The notes: generated by a model from the letters alone, not told the origin. A DNA stretch of 13,967 nt from Candidatus Mcinerneyibacteriota bacterium (GCA_030630935.1 DAOVMD010000028.1:1-13967); one strand, 5' to 3'. Positions 1 through 8,509 are shown, numbered from the stretch's first letter. Numbers and translations are program-made.

Positions 1-204
1 GACCGAAGGAAGGAGATCCCGTATAGCCCCGAAGTGAATTCGGGATAAACTCCACATATCGGGAGAACTGAAGAGAACTAACGAGAACTAAAATAAAAAC
101 AAAAAAGTTATATCTTTAGCAGGTCGACGATCAGAGAGAGGAGATCCCGCTCTCCCCGAAAAAACGGGGTAAACTCCGTGCATCGGGAGACTTTTACGAG
201 ACTT
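1..204. repeat. Two tandem imperfect structured repeat units, about 128 bp apart
   Basis: Unit A begins at GGAGATCCCG (12-21) and unit B at the same ten bases (140-149). In unit A, GGAG 12-15 can pair with CTCC 50-53 and ATCCCG 16-21 with CGGGAT 41-46, leaving an AAA bulge. In unit B, CCCCG 154-158 pairs with CGGGG 165-169 over an A-rich loop, and GGAG 140-143 pairs with CTCC 174-177, again next to TAAA. Each unit is followed by ATCGGGAG (58-65 and 182-189). After unit A the heptamer GAGAACT occurs three times at exact 10-base steps (63, 73, 83). No convincing gene is present. This looks like a dispersed intergenic repeat family or a structured RNA; I do not recognise a known riboswitch or intron. 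Confidence 0.55.
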
Positions 205-238
205 GTAAAGGACAATTTCAAAAATGTAATATGCGGTG

Positions 239-269
239 CCCTGAACCCTAGCGAAGCGCGTGGTTCGGG
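239..269 (+). repeat. Hairpin repeat, left copy (inverted relative to the copy at 13426-13458)
   Basis: CCC 239-241 and GAACC pair with GGTTC and GGG 267-269 around a GC-rich loop region containing GCGAAGCGC. The reverse complement matches 13430-13451 at 19 of 21 core positions, and the outer arms differ in sequence but still pair, so the fold seems to be what is kept. It behaves like a REP-type dispersed palindrome. Function unknown. Confidence 0.6.
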
Positions 270-346
270 ATCATTGCCAGGGAAAGTTCAAAGAGGCTGT
301 GCCTCCGGCAATCTCATGTTTCGTTGCTGCAACATTCCTTTATATA
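270..346. other. Intergenic inverted repeats downstream of the large nuclease gene
   Basis: ATTGCC 273-278 pairs with GGCAAT 307-312, enclosing a tight hairpin GAGGC 293-297 / GCCTC 301-305 with a three-base loop. A separate palindrome, GTTGC-T-GCAAC, lies at 323-333, starting 14 bases after the stop codon of the minus-strand operon. The palindrome could help end or protect the mRNA 3' end, but no clear run of T follows it on the minus strand, so I do not call it an intrinsic terminator. No gene is seen here. Confidence 0.4.
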
Positions 347-3300
347 TTAAGAATATTGTTCAACTATTTTCTTTATTTTCTTATATCTTTTTTTATTTTT
401 AATTTCTTTCTCATTCGCATTAAATATTTTCTCTAAATCATGTATAACATAATATCGTACATCAATGTTTTCATCCAAATATTTTTTATTATATTTTAGG
501 AATAATTCAAATAAATCCAAGAAGTCTTCTTGATGATCTTTAAATATCAATTCAAAGGCAATATCATGTGGAAACCATAATGTTATTGGTTTCTTGTTTT
601 CTAAATGATATTTCATTTCTGTTTCTAATGTATTTTTGAAAAGTTTTAAATATTCATTATATTCAGATTCTTTTAAATTCCATTTAAATATCTCCTCGAA
701 TGAATAATAGATTCCTTCAAAAGATCTTTTATCATATTTTTTTAATATCTCTTTCCAATATTTTTTTATTTTTTGGAAATTAGTTTTACTATCTTTGGCA
801 ATTCTCCAAAATTCAAATGCAAATTTTTCTTTAAATGTACTATCTTCCCTGCATAATTTCTTTAACCTTTCTTGAAATCGTTTTTTATCAAAATCCTTTT
901 CTTTTTTAAATTCAGCAAAATAAATAAATAGAAAGTCAGCTCTATCAATTTCATACTTTTCAAAAAAATCTAATACATTATTTGCTTTGGTTGTTGAAAT
1001 ATCTCTAATATATGAAAACATTGTCAATAAATGTTTGACAATTGCATAAGGTTTATATCCTTCTATGAATAATTTATCTGTGCTCTCTAACAATTCAAAT
1101 GCAATAACTTTTATTTGATCACCTAAACCTTCTTCATATTCATTCATTCTTTTTCTTCTTGCAGGATGTGCTAATTCGACTAATGGAACCATCGCTTGCT
1201 TTCTAACATATAGATCTGGCTCTGTATAACCTTTACCTATTTTGCCAGCAGTTTTTCCATCTAAATCCAATAATATCTTTGTTTCTTCAAATGCATATTT
1301 CATCAATTCCGGTTTATTAGTTACAACAAATTCATGTAATAACCAACATACATGTCCCCTCACAGATATAATTCTCTTTGAGTCTTCATTGTTTTTTACC
1401 TTATTACTATAATTCCATTCTGAATCTTTATCTGTATTTGGATCTTCATCATATAAATTCAAATCAACTATCTCCTTTGCCTCTTCATAATGTCCTGTTT
1501 TTACTAATTCATTTCCTAAGTTTACAATTAATTCGCGGAAATAAGATAACTTTCTAAATTTTTGTCGATATTGTTTCTTATTCTTAAAATATCTCTTTAA
1601 TAGATTATATGTTTCAAATGGAAATTCTTTAGAGCTCTCTCGAAGTGGAGATTGTAAAAATTGTAATATTAATTCTGGGACATTCCTGCTTTTCTCAAGT
1701 AATCTGATTATAAAATCTTTTCCATAATTTGTTTCATTTCTAAAATCACTTAAAAGAACACCACTTAAGATTTTCCCTTTTTCTGATATATCAAATCTAT
1801 CAAACAACTTTAAATATTTATAAATATTAATTACTTTAAATATTTTTATAATAAACTGTGGATTATTTTCTGGAATTGTCGAATAACCAATCTGTTCAAA
1901 AGAATCATAGAATTGTTCTTGTTTAAAAAATTTAGGATGTTTTATAAGCTTTAAATAATAATTTTCTGCTTCAATATATTTTAATTCAATTAACTTAATT
2001 AATGTAGATATCACGAATAAATTTGTAGGTAATCCTTTATAATCTTCTAAATCAAATTTCTGTGAATCTATTTCTATTAACTTTATTATTTCTTTTTCCC
2101 CAATTGCGTTTAGATTTGAATTTCTTAATACCTCAAAAATAATAGATGATGTACTTGGAATACCACCTTCTATTTTTATTATTTCTTCAAGATATTCTAA
2201 TAATTTTTTCCTTTCAAATTTATCGATTGTTTCTTTTTCTAAATTTTCTATAAACAATGGAACTAATACCCTTCTTAAAAACACTAAATTTTTTGATGAT
2301 ATTTTCTTTTTTAGTATTTTACCTTCAAAAATACCATATGCATTGTCTTTATTCTTTTCATATAGATATCTAAAAAATTTAGTGAATACTAATTTAACAA
2401 CACCCTTTTCCGATATAGTAAACTGACTTCCGGATCTTCCTACTCCCATCCCGGATAATTCAAATCCGTTGAATGTACCATAATATCTAAATTCAAATTG
2501 TTTTGATATTTTATTTATGATATTTTCAAATTCATTGAAATAATTATTTTCCAAGTATTCCTCTACAATTAAAAATATTTTGGGCGGGGTTTCAATAAAG
2601 GCATCAGCAATATCTGTTGTTAAATCATATACCTCAAAGATAAAATCGATCATTTCTTTTTTATTTTCTGTTCTTTCATATAAATTCAAAACTATTACAG
2701 AAATTTCGTCATCTTCGTGTTTCAATATTCTTCTTCTGTATTTTTTCAAGTCTGATGTAACAGGATATAGAATTTTAATTTTCAGAAGCTTCTTAATTTT
2801 ACTGATAATTGTTTCATCTATACTTTCTGAAGTAATTTCCTTTAATGATCTTAGAATCTTATGAAAACTAAAATCTCCTTTTATTCTATCATAATATTCA
2901 CTGATAAAATCAATATATTCTTTGAATGAAATTAATTTGTTTTTATATTTTGCTATTACAATATCAACTGCATAACCAATATAATGCTTCTTTATTAAAA
3001 ATTTATCAATAAAAAACATGATGTCTTTATATTTAAAATTATTTCTCTTTAATTCATCAATGATAATAAACACTAAATATCTTTTATCTGTAATAGGAGT
3101 TAAAAACTTATGGTTTAAGATCTCTTGGAATTCCTCAGGAGTTCTTAAATATGATTCCAATTTTATTTTCTGTTCAACATATTTTTCTTTATTACTGAAA
3201 TAATCTGATTTATCAACGATATGATTCTTTAATTTATCAAATTCTATTAAAAAATCTGCTTTGGTTATAGAAACCCCATTTTTGCCGGCATACAAAATAT

Positions 3301-3862
3301 TTTGGAAAAATCTTGATACAATATTTTTTATATCCTCTTCATGGAAAAAGATTGGTTGATCATAAACAAAATATTCAATTATCTGATTTTGTATATATTC
3401 AATATCTTTAAATTCTTCTATCTTAGTAGAAAGCAAGAATACTATGTCATCTGCTTTCCAACCTTTTTTTAATAATCTTTTTACTATCTTATTTTCCTCA
3501 TATCGTTTCCCAGACCATATTTTCCAATAATATAATTGTTCTCTAATATAATTGTAATCTTCAATGAAATCTTTTGAAATATTTCTTACTATTATATTAA
3601 ATTTGTCATCATTACTTTTTATTTTTTTCTTTCCATCTTTAATTATATTTAATATACTTTTATAACTTAATGCACGTTTCCAGGATTTAACTTCAAAATT
3701 TATAACATAATTATCAAATATTAATGTGAAATCATTATATTTCTCTCCTTCAATTTGGATTTCAACAAATTCATTTTTATTAATATTCTTCAACAAGTAT
3801 AATAATGTAATATCTGCTTGATCCGAAATGCCAGATATATTATTTTTTCCTTTACTACTCAT
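347..3862 (-). CDS. Large protein with N-terminal Cap4/DUF4297-like nuclease domain and long helical (HEAT-like) C-terminal region
   Basis: This is the last gene of the hsdM-hsdS operon, about 1171 residues. I start it at ATG 3862, which has GGAGA about 8 bases upstream inside the end of the preceding gene; a GTG at 3865 is the alternative. Residues 1-110 read as a PD-(D/E)XK nuclease-like domain: a first helix with Q15, then E38, D44 and the strand motif ending E57-V-K59-S60, which are the expected catalytic Asp, Glu and Lys. Residues about 135-215 also resemble the neighbouring 253-residue protein. The rest is Lys/Glu/Ile-rich and mostly helical, with a HEAT-like stretch near 880-910 (VRKQAMVPLVELAHP). 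I see no Walker A motif, so it is not a STAND/Avs ATPase on this reading, and no signal peptide or membrane segment. The inferred role is a cytoplasmic DNA-degrading effector with a helical sensor or scaffold. The family assignment is by motif only. Confidence 0.7.
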   Translation of the reverse strand: MSSKGKNNISGISDQADITLLYLLKNINKNEFVEIQIEGEKYNDFTLIFDNYVINFEVKSWKRALSYKSILNIIKDGKKKIKSNDDKFNIIVRNISKDFIEDYNYIREQLYYWKIWSGKRYEENKIVKRLLKKGWKADDIVFLLSTKIEEFKDIEYIQNQIIEYFVYDQPIFFHEEDIKNIVSRFFQNILYAGKNGVSITKADFLIEFDKLKNHIVDKSDYFSNKEKYVEQKIKLESYLRTPEEFQEILNHKFLTPITDKRYLVFIIIDELKRNNFKYKDIMFFIDKFLIKKHYIGYAVDIVIAKYKNKLISFKEYIDFISEYYDRIKGDFSFHKILRSLKEITSESIDETIISKIKKLLKIKILYPVTSDLKKYRRRILKHEDDEISVIVLNLYERTENKKEMIDFIFEVYDLTTDIADAFIETPPKIFLIVEEYLENNYFNEFENIINKISKQFEFRYYGTFNGFELSGMGVGRSGSQFTISEKGVVKLVFTKFFRYLYEKNKDNAYGIFEGKILKKKISSKNLVFLRRVLVPLFIENLEKETIDKFERKKLLEYLEEIIKIEGGIPSTSSIIFEVLRNSNLNAIGEKEIIKLIEIDSQKFDLEDYKGLPTNLFVISTLIKLIELKYIEAENYYLKLIKHPKFFKQEQFYDSFEQIGYSTIPENNPQFIIKIFKVINIYKYLKLFDRFDISEKGKILSGVLLSDFRNETNYGKDFIIRLLEKSRNVPELILQFLQSPLRESSKEFPFETYNLLKRYFKNKKQYRQKFRKLSYFRELIVNLGNELVKTGHYEEAKEIVDLNLYDEDPNTDKDSEWNYSNKVKNNEDSKRIISVRGHVCWLLHEFVVTNKPELMKYAFEETKILLDLDGKTAGKIGKGYTEPDLYVRKQAMVPLVELAHPARRKRMNEYEEGLGDQIKVIAFELLESTDKLFIEGYKPYAIVKHLLTMFSYIRDISTTKANNVLDFFEKYEIDRADFLFIYFAEFKKEKDFDKKRFQERLKKLCREDSTFKEKFAFEFWRIAKDSKTNFQKIKKYWKEILKKYDKRSFEGIYYSFEEIFKWNLKESEYNEYLKLFKNTLETEMKYHLENKKPITLWFPHDIAFELIFKDHQEDFLDLFELFLKYNKKYLDENIDVRYYVIHDLEKIFNANEKEIKNKKRYKKIKKIVEQYS

Positions 3863-4616
3863 CACTTATCTCCATAATTGATTTATTTTGTGTGGGTTGA
3901 TTTTTCCTTCCTAAAATATCTGCAATTTTCACTAAAAGTTGGGCGATCTCTTTTGTATTTATTGAATCCAATATTTCGTCAGAATATTTAAGTTTATTTT
4001 TAATATCATATAAAGTTTTGCTAAACATTACTTTAGTATATTTTTCTGACTTTGATGCAAGTTCTAAAAACTTGCCAATAATTGAATACATCTCATGCTC
4101 TAAATACTTATGTGTTATTGGAATATCGATAACTTCATGAAGATCATTCAATATAATTGCTCGAAGATTTTTTTTTGAAATGTTAATTATCTGTATTCTA
4201 TCAATTTCAAATTTTGTAAAATCTAAATTTATTACTCTATTAATTTCATTTAGCATTTTTGGATGATTTATAGTACTTCTATTCAACCTTTGAATTATTG
4301 ACTTCACTCTATCAGCTTCTTTTGTGTTGAAATAATTTTCAGAGAATAAAGTACAATAAACATTTGAATCTTCTCTAATTTTAACTAAAAATCTTGATAA
4401 AATATCTTTTAGTTCATATAAATAAATTTTATTCTTACTTTTTGCTTGGCAATAAATTATTTTATTAGTAAAAAACAAAGAAAAATCTTCACCTAAGTGC
4501 TCAAGATGAAGATTTATAAAATTTGATTTTCTGAATTGTTTTAAAAGATTGTATAAACTAGTATAATGCTGATAAAGTATTTTTTCGTTTAGTTGTGCTC
4601 CGGGATTAATTTTCAT
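3855..4616 (-). CDS. Cap4/DUF4297-like nuclease-domain protein, short paralogue of the downstream gene
   Basis: A 253-residue protein whose start codon shares a base with the hsdS stop (TAATG at 4616) and whose end overlaps the next gene, so translation is probably coupled on both sides. The N-terminus matches the start of the large downstream protein almost position for position: Q16 in the first helix, E39, then D44-F-S-L-x-F-x-N-x-I-I, and Q57-A-K59-S60. Here the catalytic-type Glu is Gln, a variation known within PD-(D/E)XK nucleases. The later part (about 135-215) also aligns loosely with residues 135-215 of the large protein. It lacks the long helical tail. It may be a second nuclease subunit, a partner that forms a heteromer, or a regulator or inhibitor of the large protein. 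I do not recognise a characterised homologue. Confidence 0.65.
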   Translation of the reverse strand: MKINPGAQLNEKILYQHYTSLYNLLKQFRKSNFINLHLEHLGEDFSLFFTNKIIYCQAKSKNKIYLYELKDILSRFLVKIREDSNVYCTLFSENYFNTKEADRVKSIIQRLNRSTINHPKMLNEINRVINLDFTKFEIDRIQIINISKKNLRAIILNDLHEVIDIPITHKYLEHEMYSIIGKFLELASKSEKYTKVMFSKTLYDIKNKLKYSDEILDSINTKEIAQLLVKIADILGRKNQPTQNKSIMEISDE

Positions 4617-5833
4617 TATAATTTATTTTTTACAATCTCCCCTCTGAATGCTTTTTGCATTAATGAATTAAATAGGTTTTCAAGTTCAGTTAGAGATTCT
4701 TTCTGTTGTTGTTTTATTTTAATTATATTTAATACAACTTTCGCAAATTTATTTTGAATTTCAATTGGTGGTAAATAGGCTGGAAATTGTTTTAGTAAAG
4801 TTGGATTTATATTAGATTGATTAACTGATTTCCTACATCTTTCTTGAAATAACTTTTTAAAATAATCTGTATTTAGTAGAAAAGTAAACCATATTGCATT
4901 GAATTCATCTTTTAATCTAAGTTTAACTAAATAGGAAGCTAAAACTGCTTCTTTGTCTTTATTCCAAAATGATGTTTTTCCTACTCGCTCAGATGAGTTT
5001 GTCCTATTAAAAATAACATCCATATTTTGTAATTTTATTTTTTCAAATTCTTCTTTTGAAATATTAACATATTTTAAATTTGAAAAATCTAATTCACCAT
5101 TATAGCTAATATTCCCCATTCCAAGAATTGGATAACCTATTTTTTCATTATTTGATTTTTCGGATATTCCATATTCTGAATATTTAACAATGTTATTTAT
5201 AATTCCCATTTCCCAGTTTTTATTATTTTTCTGTGGCTCACCAAACATCTCTACAAATGTTGACTTTAGAAATTCATCTGCTAATCTAATGGTTTCCTTG
5301 CGTTTCTCAATTTTAGATCGAATATTGTCGAGTTGTTTTACAATTAAATTCTGATTTTCTTTTAAGGTTATAGGAAGTTTAATAAAATCAATGAAATTCT
5401 TATTAATACCTCCCTGACCACTACCATGAAAACTACGTAAGATATTTTTTTTCCCATATTCAGAAAATAAATAATAAAAAACAAATTTAGGTAACATTTC
5501 TTTATCATCAATTCTTAAAATAAATACATGTTCATTTACTGCAGATTTTTTATATGGAAAACTATTATCAACAAATGATACTTTTCCAGTTGTTGCACCA
5601 TCTTTAACAATTAATATATCATTATAGTTTATTACACCTTTTTTAAATTTCTCAAAAAAGCTAGATGAAATGAATTTTATTTTCTTAAAATTAAATCCGC
5701 CATAATTGTCAAGGTGTTCAGCTCCAATACTTGGAATACCATCACTTGTTAATGCTCCGCCTTTTTCTCTTTTTCCACTTTCCAAACAAATAAATATTTC
5801 TTTTAACTTTAAATATTTATTTTTCATAAACAT
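4616..5833 (-). CDS. hsdS: Type I restriction-modification specificity subunit HsdS
   Basis: The DNA-recognition subunit of the type I enzyme, about 405 residues, the usual length for a full HsdS with two half-sites. It shows two target recognition domains. The first ends near QGGINKNFIDFIKLPI and is followed by a coiled-coil spacer (KQLDNIRSKIEKRKETIRLA). The second ends near QSNINPTLLKQFPAYLPPI and is followed by a second coiled-coil and the C-terminal LMQKAFRGEI motif. The parallel order (recognition domain, spacer, twice) is typical. The longest frame opens with TTG at 5836; I prefer ATG 5833, and ATG 5827 is also possible. All lie inside the end of hsdM and none has a strong Shine-Dalgarno sequence, so translational coupling to hsdM is likely. 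The recognised DNA sequence cannot be read from the protein. Confidence 0.93.
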   Translation of the reverse strand: MFMKNKYLKLKEIFICLESGKREKGGALTSDGIPSIGAEHLDNYGGFNFKKIKFISSSFFEKFKKGVINYNDILIVKDGATTGKVSFVDNSFPYKKSAVNEHVFILRIDDKEMLPKFVFYYLFSEYGKKNILRSFHGSGQGGINKNFIDFIKLPITLKENQNLIVKQLDNIRSKIEKRKETIRLADEFLKSTFVEMFGEPQKNNKNWEMGIINNIVKYSEYGISEKSNNEKIGYPILGMGNISYNGELDFSNLKYVNISKEEFEKIKLQNMDVIFNRTNSSERVGKTSFWNKDKEAVLASYLVKLRLKDEFNAIWFTFLLNTDYFKKLFQERCRKSVNQSNINPTLLKQFPAYLPPIEIQNKFAKVVLNIIKIKQQQKESLTELENLFNSLMQKAFRGEIVKNKL

Positions 5834-7343
5834 CAATTTCTTTTTTTAAAATTTCTAGATCATGTGTAATTGATTTCTCAATTTCAATAATTTTGTTTAA
5901 AATTACTTCCGGTTTCTCATACTCAACTTCTTCATATTCGATTGATTTATATCGGTTTATTGAAAGGTCATAATCGTTTTCTTTGATCTCTTTAATATCA
6001 ACCCATAGCCATTTTTCTCCTTTCTCCGGTTCCTTATTCTTATTCCTGGTTTTCCATTTTTCAATTATATCCGGAATATCATTGTCCGTAATCTTCTTCC
6101 TTTTATCATCAAGGGAATATCCATCAGCCTGCATGTCATAGTACCAAATTTTATCTGTCTTCTCTCCCTTTGTGAATATTAAAACGGTTGTTGATACTCC
6201 TGCATAAGGTTTGAATACTCCACTGGGCATTGATAGTACCCCATCCAGACCGCATTTCTCAAGGATCAATTTCCTTACTTCTTTATGTGCATTACTCGAA
6301 CCAAACAAGACTCCATCAGGTACAATAACACCGCACCTGCCGCCTGGCATTAACATATTAATAAAAAGGTTTAGGAATAGTAATTCTGTTTTGGGTTTTT
6401 TACTCTTCCCGGCAACAGTAAGATCAGCTGCAACATCACTTTTATCAACACTTCCCTTAAATGGTGGATTGGCGAGGATTACATCAAAAATTTCCCTGTC
6501 CTTAAAATTTTTAGAGAGTGTGTCTGCATACTTAATATTAGGTTTTTGTATGCCATGTAAAACCATATTCATTAATCCTATCCGAACCATAGTTGTATCA
6601 AAATCATAGCCATAAAAACTCTTATCCCATAGAAATTTCCAGTGTTTTTTTTCAACAATCCTATCCCCGATTAAATTATGAGGAGCTCCTTCTTCATCAA
6701 ACTTAATTGATTCCGGATCGGTATTTTCTTTTAGTATATGATTATATGCTGAGAATAAAAATCCTCCTGTTCCGCAGGCGGGATCACAAATTTTCTCACC
6801 AAGCTTAGGATCAATTAACTCCACAATCATTCTTATAATATGCCTTGGAGTCCTGAATTGACCATTCTTACCGGAAGTTTTTATCTCATTTAATAAAAAC
6901 TCGTAAATATCTCCTTGAACATCAATGTTCTGGGATGCAAGATTAATTTCATCAATGATTGATACTGCCTCTTGTAAAAGCGATGCCTTGGGAATTAAAA
7001 AAACTGCATCCTTCATTGATTCTGAATAGAAATTACCACGACCCTTTAACTCTTTGATGAATTTAAAAACAATATCCCTGACATGAGATAACATGGACTC
7101 AGCATCAAAGTGCATCCAATGTGACCATCTACATTTAGGGTTATCTTTAAATATCGATTTATATTCATCTCCTTTCCTCTCTGCAGCACTCTTCTGCTGG
7201 TTGTCCATATCTTCCAATCTCTTCATGAAAATCAAATATGAAATCTGTTCAATCGCTGTTAATGGATTGGCAATACCGCCTGACCAGAATAAATCCCAAA
7301 GTTTATTAATTTTACTCTTAATTTCCGGATATGAATTTAACAT
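5817..7343 (-). CDS. hsdM: Type I restriction-modification methyltransferase subunit HsdM
   Basis: The adenine-N6 DNA methyltransferase subunit, which acts with HsdS as the modification enzyme and with HsdR as the restriction complex. It is 508 residues, normal for the family. The N-terminal helical domain begins with the IEQISYLIFMKRLED segment (31-45). Residues 162-169 are QFRTPRHI, 187-194 DPACGTGG (motif I, SAM binding) and 292-295 NPPF (motif IV, catalytic). The amino-acid style matches the EcoEI-like branch, consistent with the HsdR here. The ATG has a strong Shine-Dalgarno sequence, AAAGGAG (7349-7355), 5 bases upstream. It is the first gene of its own transcription unit, with a consensus promoter at 7396-7424. 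Nothing looks broken. Confidence 0.96.
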   Translation of the reverse strand: MLNSYPEIKSKINKLWDLFWSGGIANPLTAIEQISYLIFMKRLEDMDNQQKSAAERKGDEYKSIFKDNPKCRWSHWMHFDAESMLSHVRDIVFKFIKELKGRGNFYSESMKDAVFLIPKASLLQEAVSIIDEINLASQNIDVQGDIYEFLLNEIKTSGKNGQFRTPRHIIRMIVELIDPKLGEKICDPACGTGGFLFSAYNHILKENTDPESIKFDEEGAPHNLIGDRIVEKKHWKFLWDKSFYGYDFDTTMVRIGLMNMVLHGIQKPNIKYADTLSKNFKDREIFDVILANPPFKGSVDKSDVAADLTVAGKSKKPKTELLFLNLFINMLMPGGRCGVIVPDGVLFGSSNAHKEVRKLILEKCGLDGVLSMPSGVFKPYAGVSTTVLIFTKGEKTDKIWYYDMQADGYSLDDKRKKITDNDIPDIIEKWKTRNKNKEPEKGEKWLWVDIKEIKENDYDLSINRYKSIEYEEVEYEKPEVILNKIIEIEKSITHDLEILKKEIDVYEK

Positions 7344-7355
7344 TTTATCTCCTTT

Positions 7356-7478
7356 AATAGGGTATTTTTGTTTTAATATTACCCCATTTATTGTTATTAT
7401 AACATATTTGTCCTAATTTGTCAAGGGGGTAATCGTTGTTGCGTTTTACCCCATTTACTGAAGGGTTACCCTATTTTA
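7356..7478. promoter_or_regulatory. Cluster of TTACCC(C/T) repeats around the hsdM promoter (putative operators)
   Basis: The 12-mer TTACCCCATTTA occurs twice exactly, at 7379-7390 and 7446-7457. An inverted TTACCCC lies at 7426-7432 beside the -35 box. A TTACCCTATTTT copy lies at 7466-7477, overlapping the fic stop codon, and an inverted copy (AATAGGGTA) at 7356-7364 touches the hsdM Shine-Dalgarno sequence. One exact copy covers the predicted transcription start and the other lies upstream of -35, the classic layout for a repressor that binds on both sides of a promoter. The binding protein is unknown; the Fic winged helix encoded just upstream is one candidate. Confidence 0.6.
7389..7424 (-). 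promoter_or_regulatory. Consensus sigma70-type promoter for hsdM
   Basis: On the minus strand TTGACA (7419-7424) and TATAAT (7396-7401) are both perfect and are separated by 17 bases. Transcription should start near 7389-7390, giving a leader of about 46 bases before the hsdM ATG. This separates the modification and nuclease genes from hsdR-fic, which have their own promoter. Confidence 0.85.
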
Positions 7479-8509
7479 TGCCATTTGGCAGCGCGACCAA
7501 TACCGTAGCACTTAATTTTACCTTCATCACGTAAGTCACGGAGAATTTTTCGAATCATATCCCTACTGACATTGGGACAATTCTGTTCCAAATCAGAAAT
7601 TGCAAAGGGCTTAATAAACTTCTCGATCTGTGAGATAACTTGTTCTGTTTTAGTTGATTTCCCTTCAAATACACCAACTCTTTCCTCAAACTCCTTATAG
7701 GCACTAATTAAGATTCCAAGAAAGTAATTCAACCAGGGGAAGACATCATGTTTTCCTTTGTCCCATTTCTGTGAAGACAGTAATAGGGTATCGTAATATT
7801 GATCTTTTGATTCTTCAACAATTCGTTCTAAGCTAATATACTTTCCTATCTTAAATCCTGCTTTATATAATAAAAGTAATGTTAACAACCTTGAAATTCT
7901 TCCATTCCCATCAGAGAATGGATGGATACAAAGAAAATCCAGGATGAATAAAGCAATCAATAAAATATCCGGATACTTATCTTCATTTAAAATCTTATTC
8001 ATTAAAGTTGTGATTTCAGCTATAAACCTAGGTGTTTCAAATGCAGAAACGGTTTTTAATCTTAGTTTTTTTGATCCATTTGGATAAATATCAATTAAAA
8101 GATTCTCCCCTGTTTTCCAGGAACCAGATTTCTTTGTTGAATACCTATATAACATTGAATGAAACTGTAGAATAATATTTTCATTAATAGGAATATCTTT
8201 ATGTGATTGATGTATAATATTTAACACATCCTTATATCCTGCGATTTCTTGTTCAGACCTGTTTTTAGGTTTGGAATTTGACTTTACAATCTTTTCTATT
8301 CTGTGATGCGGAGCAACTATTTTTTCAATTCTGCAAGATGACTCAGTGCTTTGAACAACTGCACTCTCCAGAAGTTTCTCCAAAATATCCGGACTCTGCT
8401 TTCTAAATAAATCTTCCTTACCCTTATATTCACCTAACCTTTCAAAGTATGTAATAATTTCAGGTGGGAATTTAAGTTTACTTATGAACTTATCATTTAA
8501 TGATTTCAT
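7466..8509 (-). CDS. Fic-domain protein (putative AMP transferase) with C-terminal winged helix
   Basis: A 347-residue cytoplasmic protein. The Fic active-site motif is complete: HPFSDGNGRISR at 196-207, with catalytic H196, D200 and R207. Such proteins usually transfer AMP from ATP to a Ser, Thr or Tyr of a target. Upstream, S58-C-R-I-E62 fits the inhibitory helix motif (S/T)xxxE, but the next residue is K63 rather than the common Gly or Asn. A similar RIEKIV string recurs at 70-75. Residues about 290-347 form a winged helix (ISDLEQNCPNVSRDMIRKILRDL then a wing), suggesting DNA binding. The start codon overlaps the hsdR stop (TAATG at 8509), with a weak GGAAAAG upstream. Fic genes between hsdR and hsdM are a known arrangement in type I loci; their job there is not established. 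It may regulate the locus or modify a subunit. Confidence 0.9.
   Translation of the reverse strand: MKSLNDKFISKLKFPPEIITYFERLGEYKGKEDLFRKQSPDILEKLLESAVVQSTESSCRIEKIVAPHHRIEKIVKSNSKPKNRSEQEIAGYKDVLNIIHQSHKDIPINENIILQFHSMLYRYSTKKSGSWKTGENLLIDIYPNGSKKLRLKTVSAFETPRFIAEITTLMNKILNEDKYPDILLIALFILDFLCIHPFSDGNGRISRLLTLLLLYKAGFKIGKYISLERIVEESKDQYYDTLLLSSQKWDKGKHDVFPWLNYFLGILISAYKEFEERVGVFEGKSTKTEQVISQIEKFIKPFAISDLEQNCPNVSRDMIRKILRDLRDEGKIKCYGIGRAAKWHKIG

Noticed and set aside
63-92. CRISPR-like direct repeats (GAGAACT three times)
   Set aside because: The repeat is 7 bases with 3-base gaps, there are no spacers of normal length, and no cas gene is in view.
1-346. Group II intron, retron or tRNA/rRNA fragment in the structured left flank
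   Set aside because: I could not find a domain V hairpin, a reverse transcriptase gene, a cloverleaf or any rRNA signature.
178-402. Plus-strand open frame of 74 codons at the left edge
   Set aside because: It runs through the structured repeats and into the 3' end of the large minus-strand gene, has no ribosome site and gives a low-complexity Phe-rich tail.
347-3862. STAND/Avs-type NTPase in the large protein
   Set aside because: GK-containing strings such as AGKNGVS and AGKIGKG do not fit GxxxxGK(S/T), and no Walker B follows.
6211-6609. Plus-strand open frame of 132 codons opposite hsdM
   Set aside because: It is antisense to conserved HsdM motifs, which explain the region fully, and it has no start signals of its own. 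The other plus-strand frames inside hsdM, hsdR, the methyltransferase and the large nuclease gene were set aside for the same reason.
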